From DATFMP01 sp035266845 (lineage in GTDB: Bacteria > SAR324 > JACQKK01): a stretch of DNA of 64,000 bases. Positions 1 to 7,766 of this stretch are shown in pieces. A program made the position numbers and the translations under genes. Each line of letters begins with the position of its first letter. Within the stretch, counting starts at the first letter, position 1. The notes beneath the pieces were generated by a model that worked only from the letters and a program-made list of their open reading frames with translations, did no database searches and had not been told where the DNA came from. Location: the NCBI GenBank assembly GCA_035266845.1, contig DATFMP010000055.1, positions 28,669 to 92,668 on the forward strand, given 5' to 3'.

Positions 1-926
1 GCCGGCATCGCGGGGGGCGGCTCCGCCACATCCGCCTCGGTGTCCATGGGCGCAAACCATGCGTCGAAGGCGCTCGCCGCGGCTTCCTCCGCGTCCGCCA
101 TGGCGACTTGCCCAGCGGCTTTGCCCGCCATGCGGCCGGCGGATCGCGGGCGCGGCGGCTGCTGGGCCGTCCGCTCCATCGAGCGTGCCTTGACGCGCGC
201 CAGTGACGGTGAGCGCAGCTCGGCCAGCCATGCCAGCGCAATGCGTGGGGGCTGCAGCAGCATCCGCCGCAGGCCGCCCAAACCCAGCCGCGTGCCGCGC
301 GACAGTCCCAGCGCGGTTGCACCGGCCACGCGCTGGGCACGCGCCGCACGCATCCGCACGGCTGCCCAGCCATCGCGCCACTGCCGCCAGCTCTCGCGGA
401 GCATCCAGGTGCCGAACACCCGCGCATCGCGCAGGGCCGCCCGCGCCAGGGGTCCATAGAGCACGCGCACGGCGGCGAAGGCCCCGATGTACGCCAACAG
501 CGCGGCAGCGGCCCAGGTGCCGGTGGTCAGCGCCGCCCAGCGCCGCACGGCCCAGCCCGCGAGACCCGGCCCCAGCAGGGCGGGATCGCCCGGCACAACC
601 ACCAGTCCGTGCAAGCCCGCCAGGGCCAGCAGCAGCCCCGCGCTCCAGCCAGTGTAGCGCAGCGGCGAGGGGCGGTTGCGCGCGCACCACGCCCAGTTCA
701 GCACCAGCAGCGGGGCCGCCAGCGCCGCCGTGCCCAGGCACTCCAGCAGCGAGCCCCCCAGCAGCGCGCCAGGCAGACCGAGCCAGTTGCCGATACCCCC
801 GCTGGGCAGGCGTAGATTGGTGAACGTGGGATCCTGCAGGTGGAAGCTGAGCAGGCTCAGCAGCAGCGCCAGCGCCAGCGCGGCGCCGAGTGCCTTCGGC
901 CAATAGCGCAGAGCGTTCCAGTCCAT
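1..926 (-). CDS. ftsK: DNA translocase FtsK, N-terminal part (runs off the window edge)
   Basis: I translated this from the minus strand; the frame stays open from the ATG at 926 to the window edge (308 codons), so the motor domain lies outside. The start MDWNALRYWPKALG leads into four hydrophobic segments near residues 11-30, 52-80, 94-111 and 133-157. This matches the 4-TM membrane anchor of FtsK/SpoIIIE septal DNA pumps, which move chromosome ends across the division septum. 'DPTFTNLRLPSGGIGNWLG' after TM1 resembles the usual periplasmic loop, and an Ala/Pro/Glu-rich linker begins near residue 290. The gene lies 83 bases downstream of coaD on the same strand. The anchor-only view leaves some doubt because no ATPase motif is visible. 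Confidence 0.8.
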   Translation of the reverse strand, partial: MDWNALRYWPKALGAALALALLLSLLSFHLQDPTFTNLRLPSGGIGNWLGLPGALLGGSLLECLGTAALAAPLLVLNWAWCARNRPSPLRYTGWSAGLLLALAGLHGLVVVPGDPALLGPGLAGWAVRRWAALTTGTWAAAALLAYIGAFAAVRVLYGPLARAALRDARVFGTWMLRESWRQWRDGWAAVRMRAARAQRVAGATALGLSRGTRLGLGGLRRMLLQPPRIALAWLAELRSPSLARVKARSMERTAQQPPRPRSAGRMAGKAAGQVAMADAEEAAASAFDAWFAPMDTEADVAEPPPAMP

Positions 927-1009
927 GGTGCATCCTTGCGCCAGGGGCGGTTTCGGCCGGGGCCGCTCCGCCCTGCGGGCGCCGCCATCCAGGCGGCGCG
1001 ATGTTGCGA

Positions 1010-1549
1010 CTACTTGGGGAGGTGCTCGCGCAGCCGCCGGACCACCTCGGGCAGGACGTAATCGTCGATGTCCTCGCCCAGCACGGCCAGTTCGCGGATC
1101 AGGCTGGAGCTGATCGCACCCAACCGGGGCTGCGTGAACAGCACCAGGGTCTCGATCTGTTCGTTGATCCCCCGGTTGCCGAAGGCCTGCTCCATCTCGG
1201 CTTGCAGATCCATCACATTGCGCAGGCCCTTCACGATCACTCCCGCGCCGATGCGCTCCGCATAGCGCGCGGTGGCACCCTCGTACGCCTCCACCGTAAC
1301 ATTGCCGAGCTTGAGATAGCGAACATAATCGCGCATCATCTCCAGCCGCACGGCCTGGGGCGTGTCGTAGCGCTTCTTCGGGTTCACGGCCAACGCCCAG
1401 GTGACCTTGTCGAACACGCGCGCGGCGCGCTCCATCACGTCCGCGTGCCCCCAGGTGGGCGGGTTGCCGCTGATGGGGTACAGGGCGTGGTCGTAGTCCA
1501 ACTCCTCGGATTGCTCCGGCGCGCGGCCGGACTTGCGCGCGGCGCTCAT
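1010..1549 (-). CDS. coaD: Phosphopantetheine adenylyltransferase (CoaD)
   Basis: This is the 179-residue fourth-step enzyme of coenzyme A synthesis, joining ATP and 4'-phosphopantetheine to give dephospho-CoA in the cytoplasm. The nucleotidylyltransferase T/HxGH motif is TWGH (residues 32-35), a Lys pair follows (NPKKRYD), and the C-terminal ISSSLIREL motif is present. The family is usually about 160 residues; a polar extension of about 20 residues precedes the fold. The upstream in-frame stretch is a shadow of pgm, so I start at MSAARKSG, whose ATG overlaps the pgm stop by four bases (ATGA). That overlap implies translational coupling in the VOC-pgm-coaD operon. Confidence 0.9.
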   Translation of the reverse strand: MSAARKSGRAPEQSEELDYDHALYPISGNPPTWGHADVMERAARVFDKVTWALAVNPKKRYDTPQAVRLEMMRDYVRYLKLGNVTVEAYEGATARYAERIGAGVIVKGLRNVMDLQAEMEQAFGNRGINEQIETLVLFTQPRLGAISSSLIRELAVLGEDIDDYVLPEVVRRLREHLPK

Positions 1550-3933
1550 CGGGCGTGCACCGCGGCCAGGGCCCGCTCCTTGGCCGCCGCGCAGAGCGCC
1601 TCGGTGACCTGCGGGGACTCCCGCGACTCCGCGTAGACCCGCACCTTGGGCTCGGTGCCCGAGGGCCGCATCATCACCCATGAGCCGCCATCCAGCGCGA
1701 AACGGTAGCCGTCCTCCGCGTTGATCTCAAGGATGGTGTAGTCGTGCCCGCCGGCCCGGAAGGTCTCGCCGGGCCGCGTGGCACCCAGGGCCTTGAGCCG
1801 CTCGTGGGCCTCCGCCGCGGACATGTCGATCATGAAGGTCTCCTGGCGATAGTGGTAGTGCCCCAGCTCCGCCTCCAGCTCCGCCATCAGGGCGCTGAGG
1901 GGGCGGCCGTAGTGCAGCACGATGCGCGCCCCCAGCAGTCCCACCAGCACGCCGTCCTTGTCCAGCGTGTGGCCCCGGATGGTGAGCCCGTTGCTCTCCT
2001 CATAGGCCAGCAGGGCTCGGCCGCCCTTCAGGTGCGGCCGGAAGTTCTTGAAGCCCGTGGGCGTGAGCAGCACCGTGCTGCCGTGCCGCCGGGCATAGTC
2101 CGGCCCGAGCTGGCTGGTGGGCAGCGTGGTCACCAGGTCGCCGCTGAGGCCCAGATCGCGCAGGTAGCGGAACACCAGCGGAGCGAAGCGATTCATCTGG
2201 ATCGCTCCCGCCTCGTCCCCCACCAGCCCGCGGTCGCTGTCCGGGTCGTTGCGGATCATCACCTTGTGCGCGCCGGGCGTGCGCTTCAGCAACGCCAGCG
2301 CATCGGCCAGGGTGTGCTCGTTGGGCTCGGTCACCTGCCCGCCGAAGTAGGGGTCCACCTCCGTGTGGATCACCTGCAGCACGTCCGCTCCAAGCCGCTG
2401 CTGCAGCCGCTCGTAGACCGGCACGGCGGCGCCCCAGGTGGGGTCGGCCACGTAGGCCAGCCGCTGCCCGGCGGGCAAGGCCCGGATCTCCTCGATCAGC
2501 TCCGCCAGCCGCACCACGGGGTGCTCGTTCAGTGCGTCCAGATACGCATCGTGCAGGTCCACCCGCTCGATGCGGCGGGACTCCGCGGCGATGCGTGCCT
2601 CCAGCGCCGCGGGCGCCGGCCAGTCCGCGGGCGCCGTGGCGGCCAGCAGGCGGTTGGCCTCCGCCGCCAGGGGATCGGTGAGGTCGCCTCCGGCCAGCCC
2701 GCCGTCCGCCGGCGCGAACTTCATCCCACCCCAGCGGAAGGGATTGTGGCTGGGCGTGAAGTTGAGCGAACCCGCCCAGCCCCGCAGCGGCACCAGCAGG
2801 GACAGCTCCGGCGAGCTGATGCGGCCCGCATAGCGCACGGCGTAGCCCGCCTCATGCAGCAGCGACGCCGCGTAGTACGAGAACTCAGGATTGAACAGCC
2901 GGTTGTCGTGACCCAGCACGAAGCCACGACGCTGCACCGCGCCCAACTCCGCAGCGCCGAACACCTCCCCGCGCTGGGCCGGCGGCATGGCCGCGATGGC
3001 CTGCAGCAGCGCCGTCACGATGACGTGCACGTGCAGAAGCGTGAGGCCCGAGCCGATCACGCCCCGGTGCCCGCCCGTCCCGAAGACCACGGGCACCACC
3101 CGCGCCCCGCCCGCTCCCGGATGCACGAAGATGCGGTGCCGCAGCAGCGCTTCGGCCGCGTCCGTCACCGAGCGCACGGTGCCGGCCGCCATGCCTCCCC
3201 GGCGCGGCACCAGCCATTCCAGCACGGCGAAGGGGTCTTCCTTGCGCTGGCGCGTCAGCACATCCGCAGGGGCACCGGCGGCCCGGGCCGCCTCCACCAG
3301 CCGGGTCTGCAGCGCCGACTCGTCGTGACCCTTCGCCGCCGCGCCTAGGCGCCGCTCCCGAGGGACGCGCCGCTCTGACCGCGTGCGCCGGGTTGGCGCC
3401 GTCCGTCCCGCCTCGGACGCCCGCCGCTCCGCCACGGCGCGCCGGGGCACCACTTTGCGGCGGGATTTGGCGCGCCGTTCGTCCGCTGCCGACTTCGCCG
3501 CCGGGCGCTTCGCGGCTTTGGCCGCCGGCTTTGCAGCCTTGGTGGCAGTTGTGCGCTTCGCGTTTGTACTGGCCTTGGTGGCCTTGGTGGCCTTGGTGGC
3601 GGGCTTTGCAGCCTTCCCGGCGGTCGACCTCTTGGCCGCAGGCTTCGCCGGCTTGGCGGCTGTAGTGCGCTTGGTGGCCTTGGCGGCGGGCATCGTTGCC
3701 TTGGCAGCCTTCGCGGCGGTCGTGCGCTTGGCCGCAGGCTTCGCGGTTCTCGCCGCGGGCTTGGAAGGCGCCTTCGTCGCCGGTCGCTTGGTGGCCTTGG
3801 CGGCGGGCATCGTTGCCTTGGCCGCAGGCTTCGCAGCTGGCCGCTTGGCGGCTGCCTTCGTGGCCGGACGCTTCGTTGCACTGGCGCGCTTGGATGGCGT
3901 GGCGCGCTTGCCCGCTGCCGGACCCTTGCTCAT
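1546..3933 (-). CDS. pgm: Alpha-D-phosphohexomutase (phosphoglucomutase) with histone H1-like N-terminal tail
   Basis: The enzyme should interconvert glucose 1-phosphate and glucose 6-phosphate. All four phosphohexomutase signatures are visible: the phosphoserine loop FTPSHNP (392-398, Ser395), the metal loop DPDSDRG (563-569), the sugar loop EESNG (645-649) and the phosphate loop RPSGTEPKVRVY near the C-terminus. The catalytic part (about 205-795) matches the roughly 550-residue glucose-specific class. Residues 1-150 are different: repeats of Lys/Ala/Pro/Thr such as KPAAKATKRPATKA, like AlgP or histone H1 C-terminal tails, followed by an Arg-rich stretch (150-195). The tail is in frame, has no later Met before residue 248, and its start overlaps the upstream VOC stop (ATGA). 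Nucleic acid binding by the tail is inference. Confidence 0.88.
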   Translation of the reverse strand: MSKGPAAGKRATPSKRASATKRPATKAAAKRPAAKPAAKATMPAAKATKRPATKAPSKPAARTAKPAAKRTTAAKAAKATMPAAKATKRTTAAKPAKPAAKRSTAGKAAKPATKATKATKASTNAKRTTATKAAKPAAKAAKRPAAKSAADERRAKSRRKVVPRRAVAERRASEAGRTAPTRRTRSERRVPRERRLGAAAKGHDESALQTRLVEAARAAGAPADVLTRQRKEDPFAVLEWLVPRRGGMAAGTVRSVTDAAEALLRHRIFVHPGAGGARVVPVVFGTGGHRGVIGSGLTLLHVHVIVTALLQAIAAMPPAQRGEVFGAAELGAVQRRGFVLGHDNRLFNPEFSYYAASLLHEAGYAVRYAGRISSPELSLLVPLRGWAGSLNFTPSHNPFRWGGMKFAPADGGLAGGDLTDPLAAEANRLLAATAPADWPAPAALEARIAAESRRIERVDLHDAYLDALNEHPVVRLAELIEEIRALPAGQRLAYVADPTWGAAVPVYERLQQRLGADVLQVIHTEVDPYFGGQVTEPNEHTLADALALLKRTPGAHKVMIRNDPDSDRGLVGDEAGAIQMNRFAPLVFRYLRDLGLSGDLVTTLPTSQLGPDYARRHGSTVLLTPTGFKNFRPHLKGGRALLAYEESNGLTIRGHTLDKDGVLVGLLGARIVLHYGRPLSALMAELEAELGHYHYRQETFMIDMSAAEAHERLKALGATRPGETFRAGGHDYTILEINAEDGYRFALDGGSWVMMRPSGTEPKVRVYAESRESPQVTEALCAAAKERALAAVHAR

Positions 3934-4886
3934 GATCGTTGCTCCTGATGCCGCTCGCCACGCTCCACCAGGTGCAGCAGCACGCCGGCGGTGGTGCGCG
4001 GGTGAAGGAAGGCGATGCGTGCGCGGCGGCTGCCGGGCCGCCCCACGCGGTCGATGAGGCCGTGGCCAGCCTGGGCCAAGCGCTCCAGCATCGCGTCGAT
4101 ATCGGTGACCTTGAAGGCGAGGTGGTGCAGGCCCGCGCCCCGCTGGGCGATATACCGCGCGACAGCGCCCTGGTCCTGCTCCGTCGTGCCGGCGCGGCCG
4201 GCTTCCACGCGCGGTGGGCCCTGCGGCCCCAGCTCCTGCAGAAACTCCAGCTCGCAGTCGCCCACGATCACAAACGCCACGCGCAGGCCGCCCACCACCT
4301 CCGGCTCGCGTGCGTGGTGCACCACGCCGTAGGTGTCAGACGTGAAGCTCTCGTAGGCGATGCGCGTCTCCACATCCGTCTGCGTGCTCTCCAGGGGCAG
4401 GCCCAGCCGGTTCACGAACACCTGCAGGGCCTCGGCATTGTCCCGGCTGGCCACACCCAGGTGGTCCATGCGCTGCACGGCACCGTCGTCCGGTACGGGC
4501 AGGCCCGTCAGCGGCGGGGTGAAGGCCACGCGCACGCCGCAGGTGGCGTTAGGATCGAGCAGGATGCGCTCGCCGCCACCCAGCCCCGCGGTGACGCTCT
4601 CCGTCAGCGCCCCCACGCCCTCCTCGCGCGCACTGCGAGCGGCGGCGTCGGGATCGGCCGCGGCCAGCGCGACGTGGTGCAGCCCCGGCCGCTCCAGTCC
4701 CGCCACGAACGGATCGCCCACGGCGAAGAAGGCCAACGCGCTGCGCCCGATGCCCAGCACCGGAATGCTGCGTCCGCCGCAAGGCACCTCGCGCCGCGGC
4801 AGACCGAAGTCGCGCTCGAACATCGCCGCGGCCGCCGCCGGCTCCGCGACGGCCAGGGCCACATACGCCAGCCGGTCGCTGATCAT
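3930..4886 (-). CDS. Tandem VOC-fold (glyoxalase/dioxygenase superfamily) protein
   Basis: This 318-residue protein carries two vicinal-oxygen-chelate modules, about residues 3-130 and 138-312. The second keeps the metal ligand pattern His142 (MDHLGV), His255 (LHHLAF) and Glu308 (LHLVERG). The length and H-H-E layout resemble 4-hydroxyphenylpyruvate dioxygenase-like proteins, while the short 'LHHLAF...VTDIDA' section recalls methylmalonyl-CoA epimerase; I cannot choose a substrate. An in-frame Met nine codons upstream exists, but MISDRLAYVAL begins the first beta strand. It is first in the operon with pgm and coaD and overlaps pgm by four bases. Confidence 0.75.
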   Translation of the reverse strand: MISDRLAYVALAVAEPAAAAAMFERDFGLPRREVPCGGRSIPVLGIGRSALAFFAVGDPFVAGLERPGLHHVALAAADPDAAARSAREEGVGALTESVTAGLGGGERILLDPNATCGVRVAFTPPLTGLPVPDDGAVQRMDHLGVASRDNAEALQVFVNRLGLPLESTQTDVETRIAYESFTSDTYGVVHHAREPEVVGGLRVAFVIVGDCELEFLQELGPQGPPRVEAGRAGTTEQDQGAVARYIAQRGAGLHHLAFKVTDIDAMLERLAQAGHGLIDRVGRPGSRRARIAFLHPRTTAGVLLHLVERGERHQEQRS

Positions 4887-5012
4887 GGGCGCTCCTTCAC
4901 AGCCAACTCTCACCCGCCGCCATGATTGCGTTACACCACCGCGGCACCCCGCCCCTGCTCAGGGTCGGTCTATCCCATGATACATGACCAGGGCTATTCC
5001 GGCTTGCATTGC

Positions 5013-5152
5013 ACGGAGGAAGGAGGCGCTGCCTCCTTCCTCCGTACCTCCTCTCGCCGGCAGGGGCCGTGAGCCCCTGCACCCCATCCACAAAAGGGGT
5101 CAAGGGGGCTGGCTCCCTTGCGGGGGTGCCCGAGGGGGCGGCGCCCCCTCGG
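5013..5152. repeat. Array of five consecutive hairpins downstream of cinA
   Basis: Five inverted repeats follow one another: 5013-5027/5031-5045 (perfect 15 bp, 3-nt loop), 5060-5067/5073-5080 (8 bp), 5081-5085/5096-5100 (5 bp), 5101-5106/5115-5120 (6 bp) and 5130-5139/5143-5152 (perfect 10 bp, 3-nt loop). Read on the minus strand, the last two lie directly after the cinA stop and share their arrangement with the repeat at 50831-50876. They could act as a terminator or 3'-end stabiliser for cinA. No U-run follows. Confidence 0.8.
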
Positions 5153-5178
5153 AGCCGAAACGTGCCCCGGCGATTCTG

Positions 5179-6465
5179 TTAGTTCGGAGCGGCGCGCTCG
5201 AAGTCGATCTTCTCCTTGATGGGCAGCCCCTTGAGGAAGCGGCGCAGGCTGTCCAGCCCCATCTCCACGGCGCCCAGGCGGATCCAGTCGCGGTTGCCCA
5301 CCAGCCGGCTGCGGCGCGAGGCCACCTCGCTGCCCGTGCTGACCCCGATGCAGATGGTGCTCTGGATGTTGGGGTGCTGGGACTCGTCTCCGAGGGCCAC
5401 CAGCACGGCCAGACCCACGTCCGCGCCGGCCTGCCGCCGCGCTGCCTCCGCGACGGCTTCCGCCACCTCGGGGGCCAGGGGCGCATCCTCCGGCGGAGCC
5501 GCGCCGTCCATCTCCAGCGCGCCGTACAGCTCACCCAGTCGCCGCGCCACCATGCCGCGGGTGAACACGGCCTCCGCGCCCGGCAGGGGTGCCAGCCGCG
5601 CCGCGGCCTGCCCACCGGTGTAGGTCTCGGCAATGGCCACCGTGGCGCCCCGCTCGCCGAGCAGGCTCAGCACCACGCCCTCCAGGGTCTCGTCGTCCTC
5701 GGCCAGGATGAAGTTGCCGATGCGCTGGCGCACCTCCGCCACCACCGGGCCGAGCTTGGTTTGGATCTCTTCCTCCGTGGCGCCGCGCACGGTGAGCTTG
5801 GTTTCGAGTTGCGGATAGTGGGCGCGGAAGCCCAGCTTCAGCGTGCCGTCCGGCACCATGGCCTCCAGCCCGGTCAGCAGCGCATCCGCATGAGATTCGC
5901 CGATGCCGAAGGAGTGGAAGCGCTTGAGGCGGATCACGGACTGGCTGCCGGCCTTCTCCAGCACGCGGGGGATGATCTCCAACTCCAGCATGCGGTGCAG
6001 CTCGCGCGGCACGCCCGGCGTGAAGTAGAAGCGGGCCTTGCCGATGGTCACCGCGAAGCCGCAGGCGGTGCCGATGGGGTTGTCCAGCACCTCCGCGCCT
6101 TCGGGCAGCATGGCCTGCTTGGTGTTGTTGTCCGGCATGGTGCGCCCGCGCCCGGCGAAGTAGGCCTTCATGTGCTCCAGCCAGCCCTCGTGCAGTTCCA
6201 GCTTCACGCCCGCGGCGCGGGCCGCCACCTCCTGCGAGAGGTCGTCCACGGTGGGCCCCAGGCCGCCGTTCACCACCACCACGTCGGCCCGCTGCCCGGC
6301 GCGCTGGAAGGCGTCCAGCAGGTCGTCGCGGTCGTCGCCCACGGTGGCGCCCCACTTCACGCCCAGCCCGAAGTCTTCCAACTTCTGGGAGATGTAGGAA
6401 AAGTTGGAGTTGACGATCTTCCCGGTCAGCACCTCGTCGCCGGTGCAGATGACTTCGATGTGCAT
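5179..6465 (-). CDS. cinA: CinA-like protein (ADP-ribose pyrophosphatase / nicotinamide-nucleotide amidase family)
   Basis: The 428-residue protein has the usual CinA layout. An N-terminal MoaB/Mog-like domain (about 1-170) includes TGDEVLTGKIVNSN and NGGLGPTVDD, and a C-terminal PncC-type domain begins near residue 260. The family works in pyridine nucleotide salvage, cleaving ADP-ribose and deamidating NMN. The C-terminal motif, usually AESCTGG, reads AETYTGG here, so amidase activity may be altered. I start at MHIEVICTGDEV because the 34 residues upstream are Arg/Gly-rich and unlike the family. The gene is monocistronic on this view and is followed by a hairpin array. Confidence 0.82.
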   Translation of the reverse strand: MHIEVICTGDEVLTGKIVNSNFSYISQKLEDFGLGVKWGATVGDDRDDLLDAFQRAGQRADVVVVNGGLGPTVDDLSQEVAARAAGVKLELHEGWLEHMKAYFAGRGRTMPDNNTKQAMLPEGAEVLDNPIGTACGFAVTIGKARFYFTPGVPRELHRMLELEIIPRVLEKAGSQSVIRLKRFHSFGIGESHADALLTGLEAMVPDGTLKLGFRAHYPQLETKLTVRGATEEEIQTKLGPVVAEVRQRIGNFILAEDDETLEGVVLSLLGERGATVAIAETYTGGQAAARLAPLPGAEAVFTRGMVARRLGELYGALEMDGAAPPEDAPLAPEVAEAVAEAARRQAGADVGLAVLVALGDESQHPNIQSTICIGVSTGSEVASRRSRLVGNRDWIRLGAVEMGLDSLRRFLKGLPIKEKIDFERAAPN

Positions 6466-6597
6466 GGGCGCAGCGATTCCACGGAGCAAGGGGATAGAAG
6501 AGACGCGGCGGACCCGGCCTCGGCCGCCGCTTTCGCGCATCCTAACCCGGCGGCCCCCGCCGCTCAAGAGCCGGGGGCGCGGCAGGGCCTGCGCCGC

Positions 6598-7674
6598 CTA
6601 TAGCGGCAGGGTGATGGCCTGGCGCTGCTCCATGGCACGGCCCACGGCCTCCACGAACTCCATGTAGTCCGCACCGTCCGCGAAGCTGGGGAAGACCGGC
6701 GTGCCGTTGCGAATGGCCGAGACGAAGTCCGCCTCCACGCGCCACTCCCCGCGCACGGCGGCGGGAATCTCCACCACGGGCGGCGGCTCCTTGGGGCCCA
6801 CCTTGCCCACGCGCTTGATCTCGCCCGGCTGCACCTTGCCCAGGCGGATCTCGTGGGTGGGCACGTCGTAGATCAGCGCGCCCTTGGTGCCGTACAGCTC
6901 GATGCGGTCGCCGGGAGAGTGCGCCGCCACGGAGGAGAACGTGTACGCGAAGTGCGCGCCGCTCTCCAGCTCGCCCGTGGCCACGACGCTCTCCGGGATG
7001 CGCACGGGCCGCGGGGCGCCCGTCTCGGGGTCGGGCCGCGACTCGGTGAAGAGCCGGCCCGTGGCCGAGACCGTGCGCGCCTTGCCCACCCAGCGCTGCA
7101 GGATCTCCGCGTAGATGCCCAGCGTCATCACGTTGTAGCCGGAGATGTCCCAGTCCATGCGCCAGTGCCAGGGGGCCTGGGGATTGAGCTGGGCATCCGA
7201 GAGGTGCTGCAGGCGCACCAGCCGCAGCTCGCCCAGCTCGCCGGCCTCCAGCAGTTCGCGCACGAAGCGCTGGCCGGGGAAGACGTGCGGCGCGGGACAG
7301 ATCATGTTCACGAGGTCGGGATGGCGCTGGGCCTCGTCCCGCATATCGCGCGCCTCGGCCACGTTGCGGGCCATGCGGGCCTGGCAGAACACGTGCTTGC
7401 CCGCTTTGAGCGCGGCCACGGAAAGGTCGCGGTGCAGGTAGGGCGTCGTGCCCACCAGCACCACGTTGATGTCGTCGCGGGCGATCACGGCCTCGGGCGT
7501 GTCCACCACGTGGGGAATCTTCCACTCGGCCGCCACGGCCTCCGCGCTCTCGCGGCGCCGGTTGCACACGGCCACCACCTGCACGTCGGCCTCCTTGGCG
7601 AAGCCGGGCAGGTGCCGGGTCTTCACGATGTTGCCGGCACCGATGATGCCGATGCGGATCGGGACTGAGCTCAT
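6598..7674 (-). CDS. Gfo/Idh/MocA-family oxidoreductase with atypical active site
   Basis: This 358-residue protein opens with the NAD(P)-binding motif GIIGAGNI (residues 9-16) and continues with the typical two-domain fold. The family oxidises or reduces sugars, inositols and related carbonyls. The nearly universal EKP motif after 'GKHVFC' is QAR (98-100), so the usual catalytic Lys is missing; this may be a divergent enzyme or one using another residue. A strong ribosome site (GAGGAG) lies about five bases before ATG 7674. The substrate cannot be read from context; the upstream gene is an unrelated unknown on the same strand. Confidence 0.82.
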   Translation of the reverse strand: MSSVPIRIGIIGAGNIVKTRHLPGFAKEADVQVVAVCNRRRESAEAVAAEWKIPHVVDTPEAVIARDDINVVLVGTTPYLHRDLSVAALKAGKHVFCQARMARNVAEARDMRDEAQRHPDLVNMICPAPHVFPGQRFVRELLEAGELGELRLVRLQHLSDAQLNPQAPWHWRMDWDISGYNVMTLGIYAEILQRWVGKARTVSATGRLFTESRPDPETGAPRPVRIPESVVATGELESGAHFAYTFSSVAAHSPGDRIELYGTKGALIYDVPTHEIRLGKVQPGEIKRVGKVGPKEPPPVVEIPAAVRGEWRVEADFVSAIRNGTPVFPSFADGADYMEFVEAVGRAMEQRQAITLPL

Positions 7675-7766
7675 GCACTCCTCGCTGGCTGTGGATTGGC
7701 AGCCCACACTGTTGTACGAACGCGCCCCAAGGCGCAAGGGGCGGGCGATAACGGTAACGGCGATGC

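Noticed and set aside
1744..3348. A 534-residue plus-strand frame opposite pgm
   Set aside because: Same reason; no signature or ribosome site, while the minus strand has all phosphohexomutase motifs.
3480..3930. Tandem DNA repeats suggesting a CRISPR or minisatellite array
   Set aside because: They are the codons of the Lys/Ala-rich tail of pgm; spacing is irregular and in frame.
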